Assembly: GCA_027067895.1 (NCBI GenBank)
Contig: JAMOUY010000054.1
Coordinates: 1 to 14,310, forward strand
Origin: Acidobacteriota bacterium
GTDB taxonomy: Bacteria > Acidobacteriota > Holophagae > Thermotomaculales > Thermotomaculaceae
DNA: 14,310 bases
Direction: 5' to 3'
Shown here: piece after piece, positions 7,102 to 14,202 of the stretch
How positions within the stretch are numbered: position 1 is the first letter of the stretch
Layout: each line of letters opens with the position of its first letter
Notes under the pieces: model-generated
Databases searched by the model: none
The model's input: only the letters and a program-made list of their open reading frames with translations
What the model was told of the DNA's origin: nothing
Translations under genes and position numbers: made by a program

Positions 7102-7341
7102 TTAGCCTTCGAATTCTTCCGATTCTTCCTCACCGGCGAGGTCGTTTTCTATGCCTAATCTTGCACATGCACCGGCATATACCTGCAATGCCGCTTTCTT
7201 AGCCTTCTGCAACTCGGCAAGTTTCTGCTTTACTCTTGCAAGTTCTTCTTCAATCTGATTGTCAATGTCGGCAATTTCGTTTTTTACGTGTTTTAAAGTT
7301 TCTTCATAAAACTTCTTTTGTTCATCATTTAACACACCCAT
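7102..7341 (-). CDS. Small coiled-coil protein of unknown function
   Basis: A 79-residue protein that I do not recognise. Residues 8-52 are a nearly continuous charged helix with heptad-like spacing (EIADIDNQIEEELARVKQKL), a short Ala-rich segment with a single Cys (YAGACARLG) follows, and the tail is acidic (EEESEEFEG). There is no signal peptide or membrane segment. It is very likely a real gene: the ATG at 7341 follows an excellent ribosome-binding site, GGGAGG, and the spacing to both neighbours is tight (12 bases after the kinase stop, 15 bases before the methyltransferase start). An oligomerising partner of the upstream kinase is possible from position only. Confidence 0.8.
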   Translation of the reverse strand: MGVLNDEQKKFYEETLKHVKNEIADIDNQIEEELARVKQKLAELQKAKKAALQVYAGACARLGIENDLAGEEESEEFEG

Positions 7342-7353
7342 GGTAACCTCCCG

Positions 7354-10300
7354 TTAAAATTTAAATGAAAATGTATCGTAAACTTTTACTTTTACGCCGT
7401 TTTTGGTAGCAGGCTCAAACTTCCATTTTTTCAAAGCCTTCATAACTTCTTTGTCAAGCCCGAAGGGGTTTCTCATTTTTCTGAGAATTCTAACATCAAC
7501 AACATTTCCGTTTTCGTCTATTAAAGCCTGAGCAATTATTGTTCCGTGAACTCTTTTTCTTTTAGCAGCCAAAGTATATTTGGGTTTGACTTTTTTAACA
7601 GGAACAGGTTTCACAACATCGCCAGTCAAAGGAACAAGGTCTCCCTCTTTTACTTCCGGTTCTTCAACCTTTTGAGGCTGAGGCTGTTCAACTTTCGGTT
7701 CTTCCTTTACCGGCGGCTTTGCTTCTTCCGATACGGATACGTTTTCCTCAGACTTCTGTTCGTTTTTGTTTTCCGCAGCAGGTTGAGTCGTTTCCTCAGA
7801 TTGAACCTGCTTTTCCTCATTAACGGGAGGGTTTTCTGTCTGGGAAACGGTTTGTTCCGGCTGTTTGGTTTCTGTCTGAGTTTCGTTTTGAGAAGGTACA
7901 ACAACCGGCTTAGGCGTTTCTTTCGCTTTCTCTACAACGGTTTTAGCCTTCTGCTCCGCCTTTTTCTTTTGTTCAAGCAACTTTGTCTTTTTCTGTTTCA
8001 TTTGCTTTTTCTGGGCAGCCAATTTTTTCTTCTGCTCTTCAATCTTCTTTTTGGTAAGTTCTTCAACAAGTTGTTGTTTCTTTTTCTCAATTTCTTGTAA
8101 AACAGCCTCGCTTGTAGTAGCACCGCCTACCTGCTGTCCATCATCTTGGGACTGGTTTTGTTCCGCATCAGACGCTTCGGTATTTTGCTCGGAAGAAACG
8201 TTTTCCTCAGATACCTTTTGTTCGTCTTCTATCTTCTGAGCTATTTTAGGCTGTTCGGAAGGTTTTTTAGTTTCCGTTTTTTTCTTGGAAGAAATAAAAT
8301 AGCCGATAGCCCCGACTATTAGAAGAGCGACAATAACCCCTATTATCAACACTTTTTTGTTGCTTTTTTCTTCTTTTTCTATTTTTTCAAGTTCCTCTTC
8401 TTCATATTTTTTCAAATCTTCCGGATTAGGCACAACAACCGTACCCGTGTTTGCCCTTCTGTCCGGAATTTCTTCAAAATCTCCCGAATCCATATCTTCT
8501 TCCGATATTGAGAAATCTTCTTCGTCGTGAGCAACTTCTTCAACAACGTCTTTCGCAGGTTCAACAGGTGAAGTTTCAACCTTTTTATCTGCGTCAACCA
8601 CAAGTTTTTCGGAAAGTTCCTTGATTTTTGCCATATCGTCTTTGTACAAAGCATTTATAAATTCCGCAATTGTTCTTTCATTAACGGTGTAAGGAAGAGA
8701 ATTGAGTATGTCAAGAATATCCTGTTCCATCTCTTTTGCGCTTTGATATCTTTTGTCAGGGTCTTTGGTAAGCGCTTTTTCTATAATTCTTGCCGTTCTT
8801 TCCGACACATTGGGATTTATCTGCCTGATAGGCGTATAGACAACGTTTCTAACCTTTTCAAGAATGCTTATCTCACTGTCCGCAAGAAAACATTTTTTGC
8901 CGGTTAAGGCTTCGTACATCACCGAACCCAATGAGAACAAATCGGACCTTTTGTCAAGTTTTTCTCCCCAAGCCTGCTCGGGACTCATATAGAGAAGTTT
9001 TCCCTTTAAAGCTCCTGCCTGAGTCTGGCTTGCCTTTGTTGCCGCCTTTGCAATTCCGAAATCAACAAGTTTTACATCTCCCTCAACGGAAAGGATTATA
9101 TTCTGAGGACTGATATCCCTGTGAACAATGTGCAGGTCTTTGTTGTCAAGTCCTTTTTTCCTGTGAGCGTAATCAAGGGCACTCAATATCTTTGAAGCGA
9201 CAAACAAAACTATTGGTTCGGGAATAAAGCATCCTTTTTCCTTGCATTTTTTAAGAATCTTTCTTAAATCATGCCCTTCAACATACTCCATTGCAATGTA
9301 AAAGGTATCTTCAATCTTTCCTAAATCGTAAATCTGGGCTATGTTTGGATGGTTTAACTGAGCGGCAAGTTTTGCCTCGTCAATAAACATTGTGACAAAG
9401 TCTTCGTTTTCAACGAGATGAGGCAGAATTCTCTTAATAGCGACTATTTTCTGAAATCCCTGCACTCCCCTTCTCTTTGCCTTAAAAAGTTCGGCCATTC
9501 CGCCTGTGGCAACTTTTTCAAGAAGGACATAATTTCCGTATTCAATGCCTTTTTCTTTTTTGTCCTTTTCCGACTTTTTGTCTTTTTTACTTTCCTGTTT
9601 GGATTTTTCTTCGCTTTTTTGGGATTTAGACTCAATAACAACTTTCTTGTTTTTCTTTGTTTTGTCAACTTTTAAACCCGAAAGGGTTTTTTCAAGTTTC
9701 TTTTCTATCTCCTCTTCCACACTGTCAATATCTTTTTTAGGCTTTTTGTCTGCCTTATCGTCAACAAGACTTTCAAGTTTCTGGTCTATAAAGGACTCCT
9801 CAACCTCACTAATCACATCGCTGAACAATTCCTCTGATGTAAAAATCTTTTCTTCGTCTTGAATACCCTTTGTTTTTCTTATTTTTTTCTTAGGCAAGTC
9901 ATCTACGACTTTGCCGGATAAAGTTTCTTCTATAATCTCTTCAAATCTTCTCTTAGCAGATGATTTTTTCTTTTTTGGCGCAACGGTTTCTTTAAAATTC
10001 AATTCGTCGGCAGATTTTTCTCCCCCCATTAAATCTTCCAAAATTCTTGAATCTATGGAAAACCCCATAACTTTTGCAACTTTTTCCTTTAAAACTTCCT
10101 GTTCAACAGGTTCCTCAATAAATTCTTCAACATGATAAGTATTTTTTGCAAGGCTATGATATTTCGCGCCTCTATGAACCGAAGCAACCACAACTACTTT
10201 TGTATCCGGGTTTTGGTCTTTTATATCTTTTATCACATCAAACCCTGATTTTTTAGGAAGCATGGGGTCAATTATCACAAGGTCGGGATGATTTTCTTTA

Positions 10301-10425
10301 AACAAACTTAAAGCATCCTCTCCATTGGTAGCTTCCAAAATAGCCCCGTCAAGGTCTGAAAATATTTCTTTCCACTCTTTCAACTTGTGAGGCTGATAAT
10401 TGACTATCAAAATCTTTTTTTCCAT
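7354..10425 (-). CDS. Receiver - Ser/Thr kinase - transmembrane - TonB C-terminal fusion protein
   Basis: A 1023-residue multidomain protein. Residues 4-120 form a response-regulator receiver domain; phospho-acceptor Asp53 is kept, but the acidic pair is N9-Y10 and the conserved Lys before Pro106 is Glu105. Residues 125-295 are a Lys/Glu-rich linker. A Hanks kinase covers about 299-575, with a GGMAELFKA loop, VAIK Lys331, HRDISPQN (435-442), DFG (455-457) and SPEQ (481-484), and looks active. After an acidic stretch (610-690) one membrane helix lies at 691-711. Beyond it come a low-complexity Lys/Gln/Glu region with a coiled coil (about 773-835), a Pro/Glu/Gln-rich spacer, and a TonB C-terminal domain (about 936-1023, with GTIIAQALIDENGNVVDVRIL and KKWKFEPATKNG). 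Predicted topology is receiver and kinase in the cytoplasm, TonB domain in the periplasm. ATG 10425 follows GAGG, and a promoter lies upstream. Confidence 0.93.
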   Translation of the reverse strand: MEKKILIVNYQPHKLKEWKEIFSDLDGAILEATNGEDALSLFKENHPDLVIIDPMLPKKSGFDVIKDIKDQNPDTKVVVVASVHRGAKYHSLAKNTYHVEEFIEEPVEQEVLKEKVAKVMGFSIDSRILEDLMGGEKSADELNFKETVAPKKKKSSAKRRFEEIIEETLSGKVVDDLPKKKIRKTKGIQDEEKIFTSEELFSDVISEVEESFIDQKLESLVDDKADKKPKKDIDSVEEEIEKKLEKTLSGLKVDKTKKNKKVVIESKSQKSEEKSKQESKKDKKSEKDKKEKGIEYGNYVLLEKVATGGMAELFKAKRRGVQGFQKIVAIKRILPHLVENEDFVTMFIDEAKLAAQLNHPNIAQIYDLGKIEDTFYIAMEYVEGHDLRKILKKCKEKGCFIPEPIVLFVASKILSALDYAHRKKGLDNKDLHIVHRDISPQNIILSVEGDVKLVDFGIAKAATKASQTQAGALKGKLLYMSPEQAWGEKLDKRSDLFSLGSVMYEALTGKKCFLADSEISILEKVRNVVYTPIRQINPNVSERTARIIEKALTKDPDKRYQSAKEMEQDILDILNSLPYTVNERTIAEFINALYKDDMAKIKELSEKLVVDADKKVETSPVEPAKDVVEEVAHDEEDFSISEEDMDSGDFEEIPDRRANTGTVVVPNPEDLKKYEEEELEKIEKEEKSNKKVLIIGVIVALLIVGAIGYFISSKKKTETKKPSEQPKIAQKIEDEQKVSEENVSSEQNTEASDAEQNQSQDDGQQVGGATTSEAVLQEIEKKKQQLVEELTKKKIEEQKKKLAAQKKQMKQKKTKLLEQKKKAEQKAKTVVEKAKETPKPVVVPSQNETQTETKQPEQTVSQTENPPVNEEKQVQSEETTQPAAENKNEQKSEENVSVSEEAKPPVKEEPKVEQPQPQKVEEPEVKEGDLVPLTGDVVKPVPVKKVKPKYTLAAKRKRVHGTIIAQALIDENGNVVDVRILRKMRNPFGLDKEVMKALKKWKFEPATKNGVKVKVYDTFSFKF

Positions 10426-10451
10426 ACAATTACCTCGTCTATTTTTTTTAT

Positions 10452-10480
10452 ACTATACCACAACTTTTGCCTATTTTAAA
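10452..10480 (-). promoter_or_regulatory. Predicted sigma-70-type promoter of the receiver-kinase-TonB operon
   Basis: Read on the minus strand, TTTAAA (complement of 10475-10480) and TATAGT (complement of 10452-10457) are separated by exactly 17 bases. The -10 box matches TATAAT at five of six positions and the -35 box matches TTGACA at four of six. Transcription would start near 10445, giving a leader of about 20 bases that contains the GAGG ribosome-binding site. It sits in the only gap between leuD and the kinase gene, as expected for an independent transcript. The surrounding AT richness makes chance matches likely. Confidence 0.45.
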
Positions 10481-10498
10481 AAAAAATTTTGACAAAAA

Positions 10499-11020
10499 TC
10501 AGGCCTCTTTTCTTTTCGCAAACTCAAATAATCCCCCGGCTTCAAGAATTTGTTTTTGGACAGAGGAAAAAGGCTTTGCATTTGTTTTTTTGCCGTTTGA
10601 AAGATTGATAATTTTACCCGTATCAACGTCAACCTCAATCTCGTCTCCCGAGTGAGGCTCTATTTCCTCAATATTTTTAGCCTCAATAATAGGCAAAGCG
10701 GAATTTATAGCGTTTCTTTTGTAAATTGCGCCGAAAGATTTTGCAATAATTAGCGATATGCCAAGCGCTTTAAAACAGTCAACCGCCTGCTGTCTTGAAG
10801 AACCGGAACCGAAGTTTTCTCCGGCAATAATTATGTCTCCCTTTTTTGCTTTTTTTGAAAAATCTTCCCAGCCTTCAAGGTTATCAAGGGCATACTTTCC
10901 CATTTCGTTTATATCGGTTATGGCAAGGTAGCGGTTATGGAAAATCATATCCGTATCAATATCGCTTATAAGTTTTCCGTCTTTATCCTTTAAAACCCAA
11001 ACTCTGCCTTTTATTTTCAT
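10499..11020 (-). CDS. leuD: 3-isopropylmalate dehydratase/homoaconitase-family small subunit
   Basis: A 173-residue swivel-domain subunit that pairs with the large subunit encoded just upstream to form an iron-sulfur hydro-lyase. The length matches the short, archaeal-type LeuD rather than the roughly 200-residue enterobacterial form. DIDTD is at 20-24 and the phosphate/carboxylate loop NFGSGSSRQQA at 69-79; most relatives have GSSREHA, so Glu-His has become Gln-Gln. The loop that sets substrate choice in the archaeal enzymes reads YLAI (31-34). The start ATG overlaps the large-subunit stop as ATGA, and AAAGGGGGAAA precedes it, so the two subunits are made together. No leuA or leuB is in view; the substrate could be isopropylmalate, homoaconitate or another 2- or 3-substituted malate. 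The symbol is by family. Confidence 0.85.
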   Translation of the reverse strand: MKIKGRVWVLKDKDGKLISDIDTDMIFHNRYLAITDINEMGKYALDNLEGWEDFSKKAKKGDIIIAGENFGSGSSRQQAVDCFKALGISLIIAKSFGAIYKRNAINSALPIIEAKNIEEIEPHSGDEIEVDVDTGKIINLSNGKKTNAKPFSSVQKQILEAGGLFEFAKRKEA

Positions 11021-12294
11021 ATTTCCCCCTTTTCTTTCAGAAAATCAACCGGGTCGGTAATTTCACCCGTAACCGCGCATATAGCCGCAACAACAGGGCT
11101 TGCAAGATAGGTATCGCCGTCTCCCTGCTTTCCTCTGAAATTTCTGTTTGACGTGGAAATCTGCACTTCGCCTTTGCCTGTCATTCCTATTTGTCCCGAA
11201 GCGCATCCGCCGCATCCCGGATTGGAAACAATCACTCCCGCCTCATACAAAACGTCCAAAATACCGTCTTTCAGCAATTTTCCAAAAACCTCCCTTGTGG
11301 AAGGCACAACCTTTGCCATTACTCCGTCCTTTACTTTGAATTTCCTGAAAATCCTTGCGGCAAGTTCAATATCCTCATATCTTCCGTTTGTACATGAGCC
11401 TATAAAAACAGAATCAACGGGAATGCCTTCAACATCTTTTACGTCTTTTACGTTGTCAGGCTTTGGCGGACAAGCAATTTGCGGCTTTAAATCGGAAATA
11501 TCTATCTCTATCACCTTTTCATATTCCGCATCTTCATCGGCAACAACCGCCTTTATACTCTGGTCGTTTTTCACTTTTCTGAAATGCTCAACAATTTCTT
11601 CGTTAGGGGTAATAAAACCGATTATACCTCCCATTTCGGTAACCATTGAGGACAAAGTTATTCTTTCGTAAAGATTCATATTGTCAATAACTTCGCCGTA
11701 AAACTCAACCGCTTTACCCAAAGCGCCCTTTGAACCCAAATGCCTTAAAGTGAAAAGTGTCAAATCCTTTGCCGTAACGGGGAATTTATAGGGCTTGCCT
11801 TTAAACACCACCTTAATTGTCGGCGGGACTTCAAACCAAGTTTTCCCTGTTTTAAACGCAAAGGCAATGTCAGCGTCCCCCATTCCCTGCCCGAATGCAC
11901 CTACGGCACCTAATATGTTTAAATGGGAATCGGTGCCCACGAATGTTGAACCCGGCCAGCATAATCCCTTTTCTATTGCAATATGTGAGCCTATTCCCGA
12001 ATCAACGTCGTAAACCTTTATCCCTCTTTTCTTTGCGAACTGCCTGCAAAAATGCTGATTATTGGCATATGGAATTGTTTTTGCTGGCGCTACCGTATCA
12101 AAGGTAAAAAATGTTTTTTTCGGGTCGTCAACCTGCACGTCTTCGCCGTAATTGTCGTAAAGCCTTTTAACAACGTTTGGCCCTCCGAAATCCCTCGCAG
12201 TTCTTGTATCAATATCAAGCCAAATAATATTTCCCACTTTTACTTGGTCTTTTGTGTGGTTTTCAAAAATTTTCTCAATAACGGTTTTGCCCAT
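11017..12294 (-). CDS. leuC: 3-isopropylmalate dehydratase/homoaconitase-family large subunit
   Basis: A 425-residue aconitase-superfamily catalytic subunit, of the length usual for archaeal-type LeuC/HacA. The [4Fe-4S] ligands are C301 (GSCTNGR), C361 and C364 (NPGCGGC), and GTDSH at 120-124 and the C-terminal STSNRNFRGKQG block are kept. Several normally invariant places differ: the DH pair is D66-T67 in TFDTVAPA, the HD/HE xTxP segment reads RDFGGP (34-39), the ICHQ segment reads IGSH (101-104), and CGPC is CGGC. This marks a distinct subfamily, so isopropylmalate should be treated as provisional. LeuC/LeuD normally isomerise 2- to 3-isopropylmalate in leucine synthesis. ATG 12294 follows AAGGGGAG. 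It forms a two-gene unit with leuD, 110 bases downstream of the diguanylate cyclase gene. Confidence 0.85.
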   Translation of the reverse strand: MGKTVIEKIFENHTKDQVKVGNIIWLDIDTRTARDFGGPNVVKRLYDNYGEDVQVDDPKKTFFTFDTVAPAKTIPYANNQHFCRQFAKKRGIKVYDVDSGIGSHIAIEKGLCWPGSTFVGTDSHLNILGAVGAFGQGMGDADIAFAFKTGKTWFEVPPTIKVVFKGKPYKFPVTAKDLTLFTLRHLGSKGALGKAVEFYGEVIDNMNLYERITLSSMVTEMGGIIGFITPNEEIVEHFRKVKNDQSIKAVVADEDAEYEKVIEIDISDLKPQIACPPKPDNVKDVKDVEGIPVDSVFIGSCTNGRYEDIELAARIFRKFKVKDGVMAKVVPSTREVFGKLLKDGILDVLYEAGVIVSNPGCGGCASGQIGMTGKGEVQISTSNRNFRGKQGDGDTYLASPVVAAICAVTGEITDPVDFLKEKGEI

Positions 12295-12343
12295 AATCTC
12301 CCCTTCATCAGAATTTTCAAAGAAATTTTACCTGTTTTTTGCC

Positions 12344-12370
12344 GAAAAATCTATTTTAAAAGGATTTTTC
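12344..12370. repeat. Interrupted palindrome upstream of leuC
   Basis: GAAAAATC (12344-12351) and GATTTTTC (12363-12370) are perfect inverted copies separated by 11 bases, centred about 60 bases before the leuC start in the gap after the diguanylate cyclase gene. The half-site spacing (19 bases, about two helical turns) fits a dimeric regulator, but eight AT-rich base pairs can also arise by chance. It is not followed by a T-run in either direction that would make it a convincing terminator. Confidence 0.3.
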
Positions 12371-12404
12371 ATACCAATTATTCTTAAAAATTTTTCTTTT
12401 CTCT

Positions 12405-13325
12405 TTACTCGTTAGAAACGGAAGGCTTTTGCCCTATTACAGTGTTTTTGCCCAACTCTTTTGCCCTGTACATAGCGGCGTCCGCCTCGGCAAGAAGCCT
12501 TTTTTCATTGGAAAAATTGCCGTTTTCAAGGGTTGCAACCCCAAAACTTGCCGTAACCGTTATCTGCTTTGATTGACATAAGGTTTCTACCGACTCAATA
12601 AGTTTTCTCAAAGATTCCGCTTTGTTCATAGCCTTTTCAAAGGGGGTGTTTTTGAGAATAATAACAAATTCTTCTCCTCCGTATCTGCAAAAGTAATCGG
12701 ATTCCCTCACGTTTGCCTTCACGGTTGAAGCAACTTTTTTAAGAATTTCGTCTCCGCACAAATGCCCGAAAGTATCGTTTATTTTTTTGAAATCATCCAA
12801 ATCTATAAAAATCAAAGACATAGGCAGTTTCGCCCTTTTGTGGAAAGCAAACTCTTTTTTCAGTAATTCGTCAAAATATGTCCTATTGTAAATTCCGGTA
12901 AGCCTGTCTTTAATTGCTTTTTCAAAAATAAGCCTGTTTAAGTCAAGGTCTATATCGTCCTGATAGGCAAATTTAAAGGCACATACGTCTCCGAGAAAAA
13001 CCCTCTGCCCGCTTTTCAATTCAGCGCGAGAAATTTGTACTCCGTCAATAAATGTCCCGTTTGTGCTGTTTAAATCCTCAATTGTTATAAACCCTTTCTC
13101 GTTTCTCACAACGCAATGCTTTCGTGAAAGAGACTGGTTGTCTATAACCACGTCGCATTCACTGCCTCTGCCGAATAAAACCCTCTTCTTTTCTTCAAGG
13201 TTTATCATTTTGCCGAATAAATCTCCGGCCACAACAATTATAGTCGGCGTCAGTTTTACTTTTGTTTGACCTTTTTTCTTTAAATTTTCGGGCCTTATTA
13301 TGTCCGTATATTCTCCTCTATCCAT
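12405..13325 (-). CDS. FHA-domain diguanylate cyclase (FHA-GGDEF)
   Basis: A 306-residue soluble protein that should make c-di-GMP from two GTP. An FHA domain occupies about 25-120, with GRGSECD at 52-58, SLSRKH at 65-70 and NSTNGTFIDG at 86-95; FHA domains bind phosphothreonine peptides. The GGDEF domain spans about 135-300: DRLTGIYNR (140-148), IDLDDFKKINDTFGH (174-188) and the active signature GGEEF at 216-220. An RxxD product-inhibition site (R207, D210) lies exactly five residues before the signature. The C-terminal DAAMYRAKELGKN is typical. The N-terminal tail has several Thr that could be kinase targets, which is inference. ATG 13325 has AAGG upstream and a good promoter at 13350-13378. 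With two Hanks kinases nearby, regulation through phosphothreonine is plausible. Confidence 0.94.
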   Translation of the reverse strand: MDRGEYTDIIRPENLKKKGQTKVKLTPTIIVVAGDLFGKMINLEEKKRVLFGRGSECDVVIDNQSLSRKHCVVRNEKGFITIEDLNSTNGTFIDGVQISRAELKSGQRVFLGDVCAFKFAYQDDIDLDLNRLIFEKAIKDRLTGIYNRTYFDELLKKEFAFHKRAKLPMSLIFIDLDDFKKINDTFGHLCGDEILKKVASTVKANVRESDYFCRYGGEEFVIILKNTPFEKAMNKAESLRKLIESVETLCQSKQITVTASFGVATLENGNFSNEKRLLAEADAAMYRAKELGKNTVIGQKPSVSNE

Positions 13326-13349
13326 CCCAAACCTTAAAAAAACTAATTT

Positions 13350-13378
13350 ATAATATTAATTTAACAAATTTTTGCCAA
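13350..13378 (-). promoter_or_regulatory. Predicted sigma-70-type promoter of the FHA-GGDEF gene
   Basis: On the minus strand TTGGCA (complement of 13373-13378) and TATTAT (complement of 13350-13355) are separated by 17 bases, and each matches its consensus at five of six positions. Transcription would begin near 13343, giving a leader of about 18 bases with AAGG before the ATG at 13325. It lies in the 79-base gap after oppF, so the cyclase is probably not dependent on transcription from the transporter genes. Confidence 0.6.
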
Positions 13379-13404
13379 AATGCCACATTTTTTTAAACTT
13401 TTCC

Positions 13405-14202
13405 TTAAAAAACATTTTTAAAATCAATAGGCGGGATTGAATTTATTAAGTCCTTTGTAAAATCGCTTGATGGATTTGAGAAAATATCCTCCGTTTTGCC
13501 GTAATCAACAACCTCTCCCTTATACATCACCGCCATTCTGTCGCTTAAATGCCTTACAAGGTTTAAATCATGGGCAATAAAAAGAAAAGTCAATCCCAAC
13601 TCTTTGTGAAGTTTTAAAAAGAGGTTTACTATCTGTGCCTGAATTGAAACGTCAAGGGATGAGACAGGCTCGTCGGCAATTATTATCTCGGGATTAACAA
13701 CAAGCGCCCTCGCAATACCTACCCTCTGCCTCTGCCCACCGGAAAGTTGGTCGGGATACCTTTCCATAAACTCTTCCGGAAGGTTTACAAGTTTCAAAAC
13801 TTCTTTCACCCTTTCAAGCCTCTCGCTTTTGCTTCCTATTTTATGAATGTCAAGCGGCTCTTTTACAATGTCTTTTACCTTCATTAAGGGGTTAAAAGAG
13901 GTAAAGGGATTTTGGAAAACAATCTGAACCTTTTTTCTGAAAAGCCTTAAATTTTCTTTATCCATCTGAAAAATATTTCTTCCGTTAAAGAGAATTTCCC
14001 CGCTGTCGGGCTTTATCAACCTTAAAATAAGCCTTGTTACGGTTGTTTTGCCCGAGCCTGACTCCCCAACAAGAGAAAAGAACTCTCCCTTTTCAATGTG
14101 AAAAGAAACATTGTTTACCGCAAAAATTTTTTTTCTTTTAAACAATCCTTTTTTTAAATCAAAGGTTTTTACCACGTTTTTCAACTCTAATACAGGTGGC
14201 AT
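13405..14202 (-). CDS. oppF: Oligopeptide/dipeptide ABC transporter ATP-binding protein, OppF/DppF type
   Basis: A 265-residue ABC ATPase that would energise peptide (or nickel/sugar) import together with an OppD-type partner. Walker A is GESGSGKTT, the Q-loop is [12 protein letters not shown], the signature is [15 protein letters not shown], Walker B is IIIADEP followed by SSLD, and the switch His is in AHDL. The NPFTSFNP and [13 protein letters not shown] blocks are characteristic of this transporter class. It is shorter than the 310-330 residues usual for OppF: it stops soon after the SIPP of the oligo-HPY region and lacks the Cys-rich extension that the upstream partner still carries. ATG 14202 follows GGAAGG and overlaps the oppD stop by 16 bases, so the ATPases are coupled. 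Confidence 0.9.
   Translation of the reverse strand: MPPVLELKNVVKTFDLKKGLFKRKKIFAVNNVSFHIEKGEFFSLVGESGSGKTTVTRLILRLIKPDSGEILFNGRNIFQMDKENLRLFRKKVQIVFQNPFTSFNPLMKVKDIVKEPLDIHKIGSKSERLERVKEVLKLVNLPEEFMERYPDQLSGGQRQRVGIARALVVNPEIIIADEPVSSLDVSIQAQIVNLFLKLHKELGLTFLFIAHDLNLVRHLSDRMAVMYKGEVVDYGKTEDIFSNPSSDFTKDLINSIPPIDFKNVF

Noticed and set aside
7546..8100. Plus-strand open frame of 184 codons, rich in Phe, Leu and Arg
   Set aside because: It is antisense to the Lys/Glu/Gln low-complexity region of the fusion kinase; its composition is what the reverse complement of such codons gives, and it has no domain or ribosome-binding site.
7700..8250. Possible tandem DNA repeats in the periplasmic spacer of the fusion kinase
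   Set aside because: The similarity comes from repeated use of Glu, Gln, Lys and Pro codons; I could not find a fixed repeat unit.
9545..9862. Plus-strand open frame of 105 codons, Ser/Phe-rich
   Set aside because: It is the antisense shadow of the Lys/Glu linker between the receiver and kinase domains.
10480..10498. Run of A/T after leuD as an intrinsic terminator
   Set aside because: On the minus strand the T-run has no preceding stable stem; the only complementarity is A/T homopolymer.
11153..11671. Plus-strand open frame of 172 codons
   Set aside because: It is antisense to the leuC-like gene, Ser/Thr/Pro-rich in a way typical of shadow frames, and has no supporting signals.
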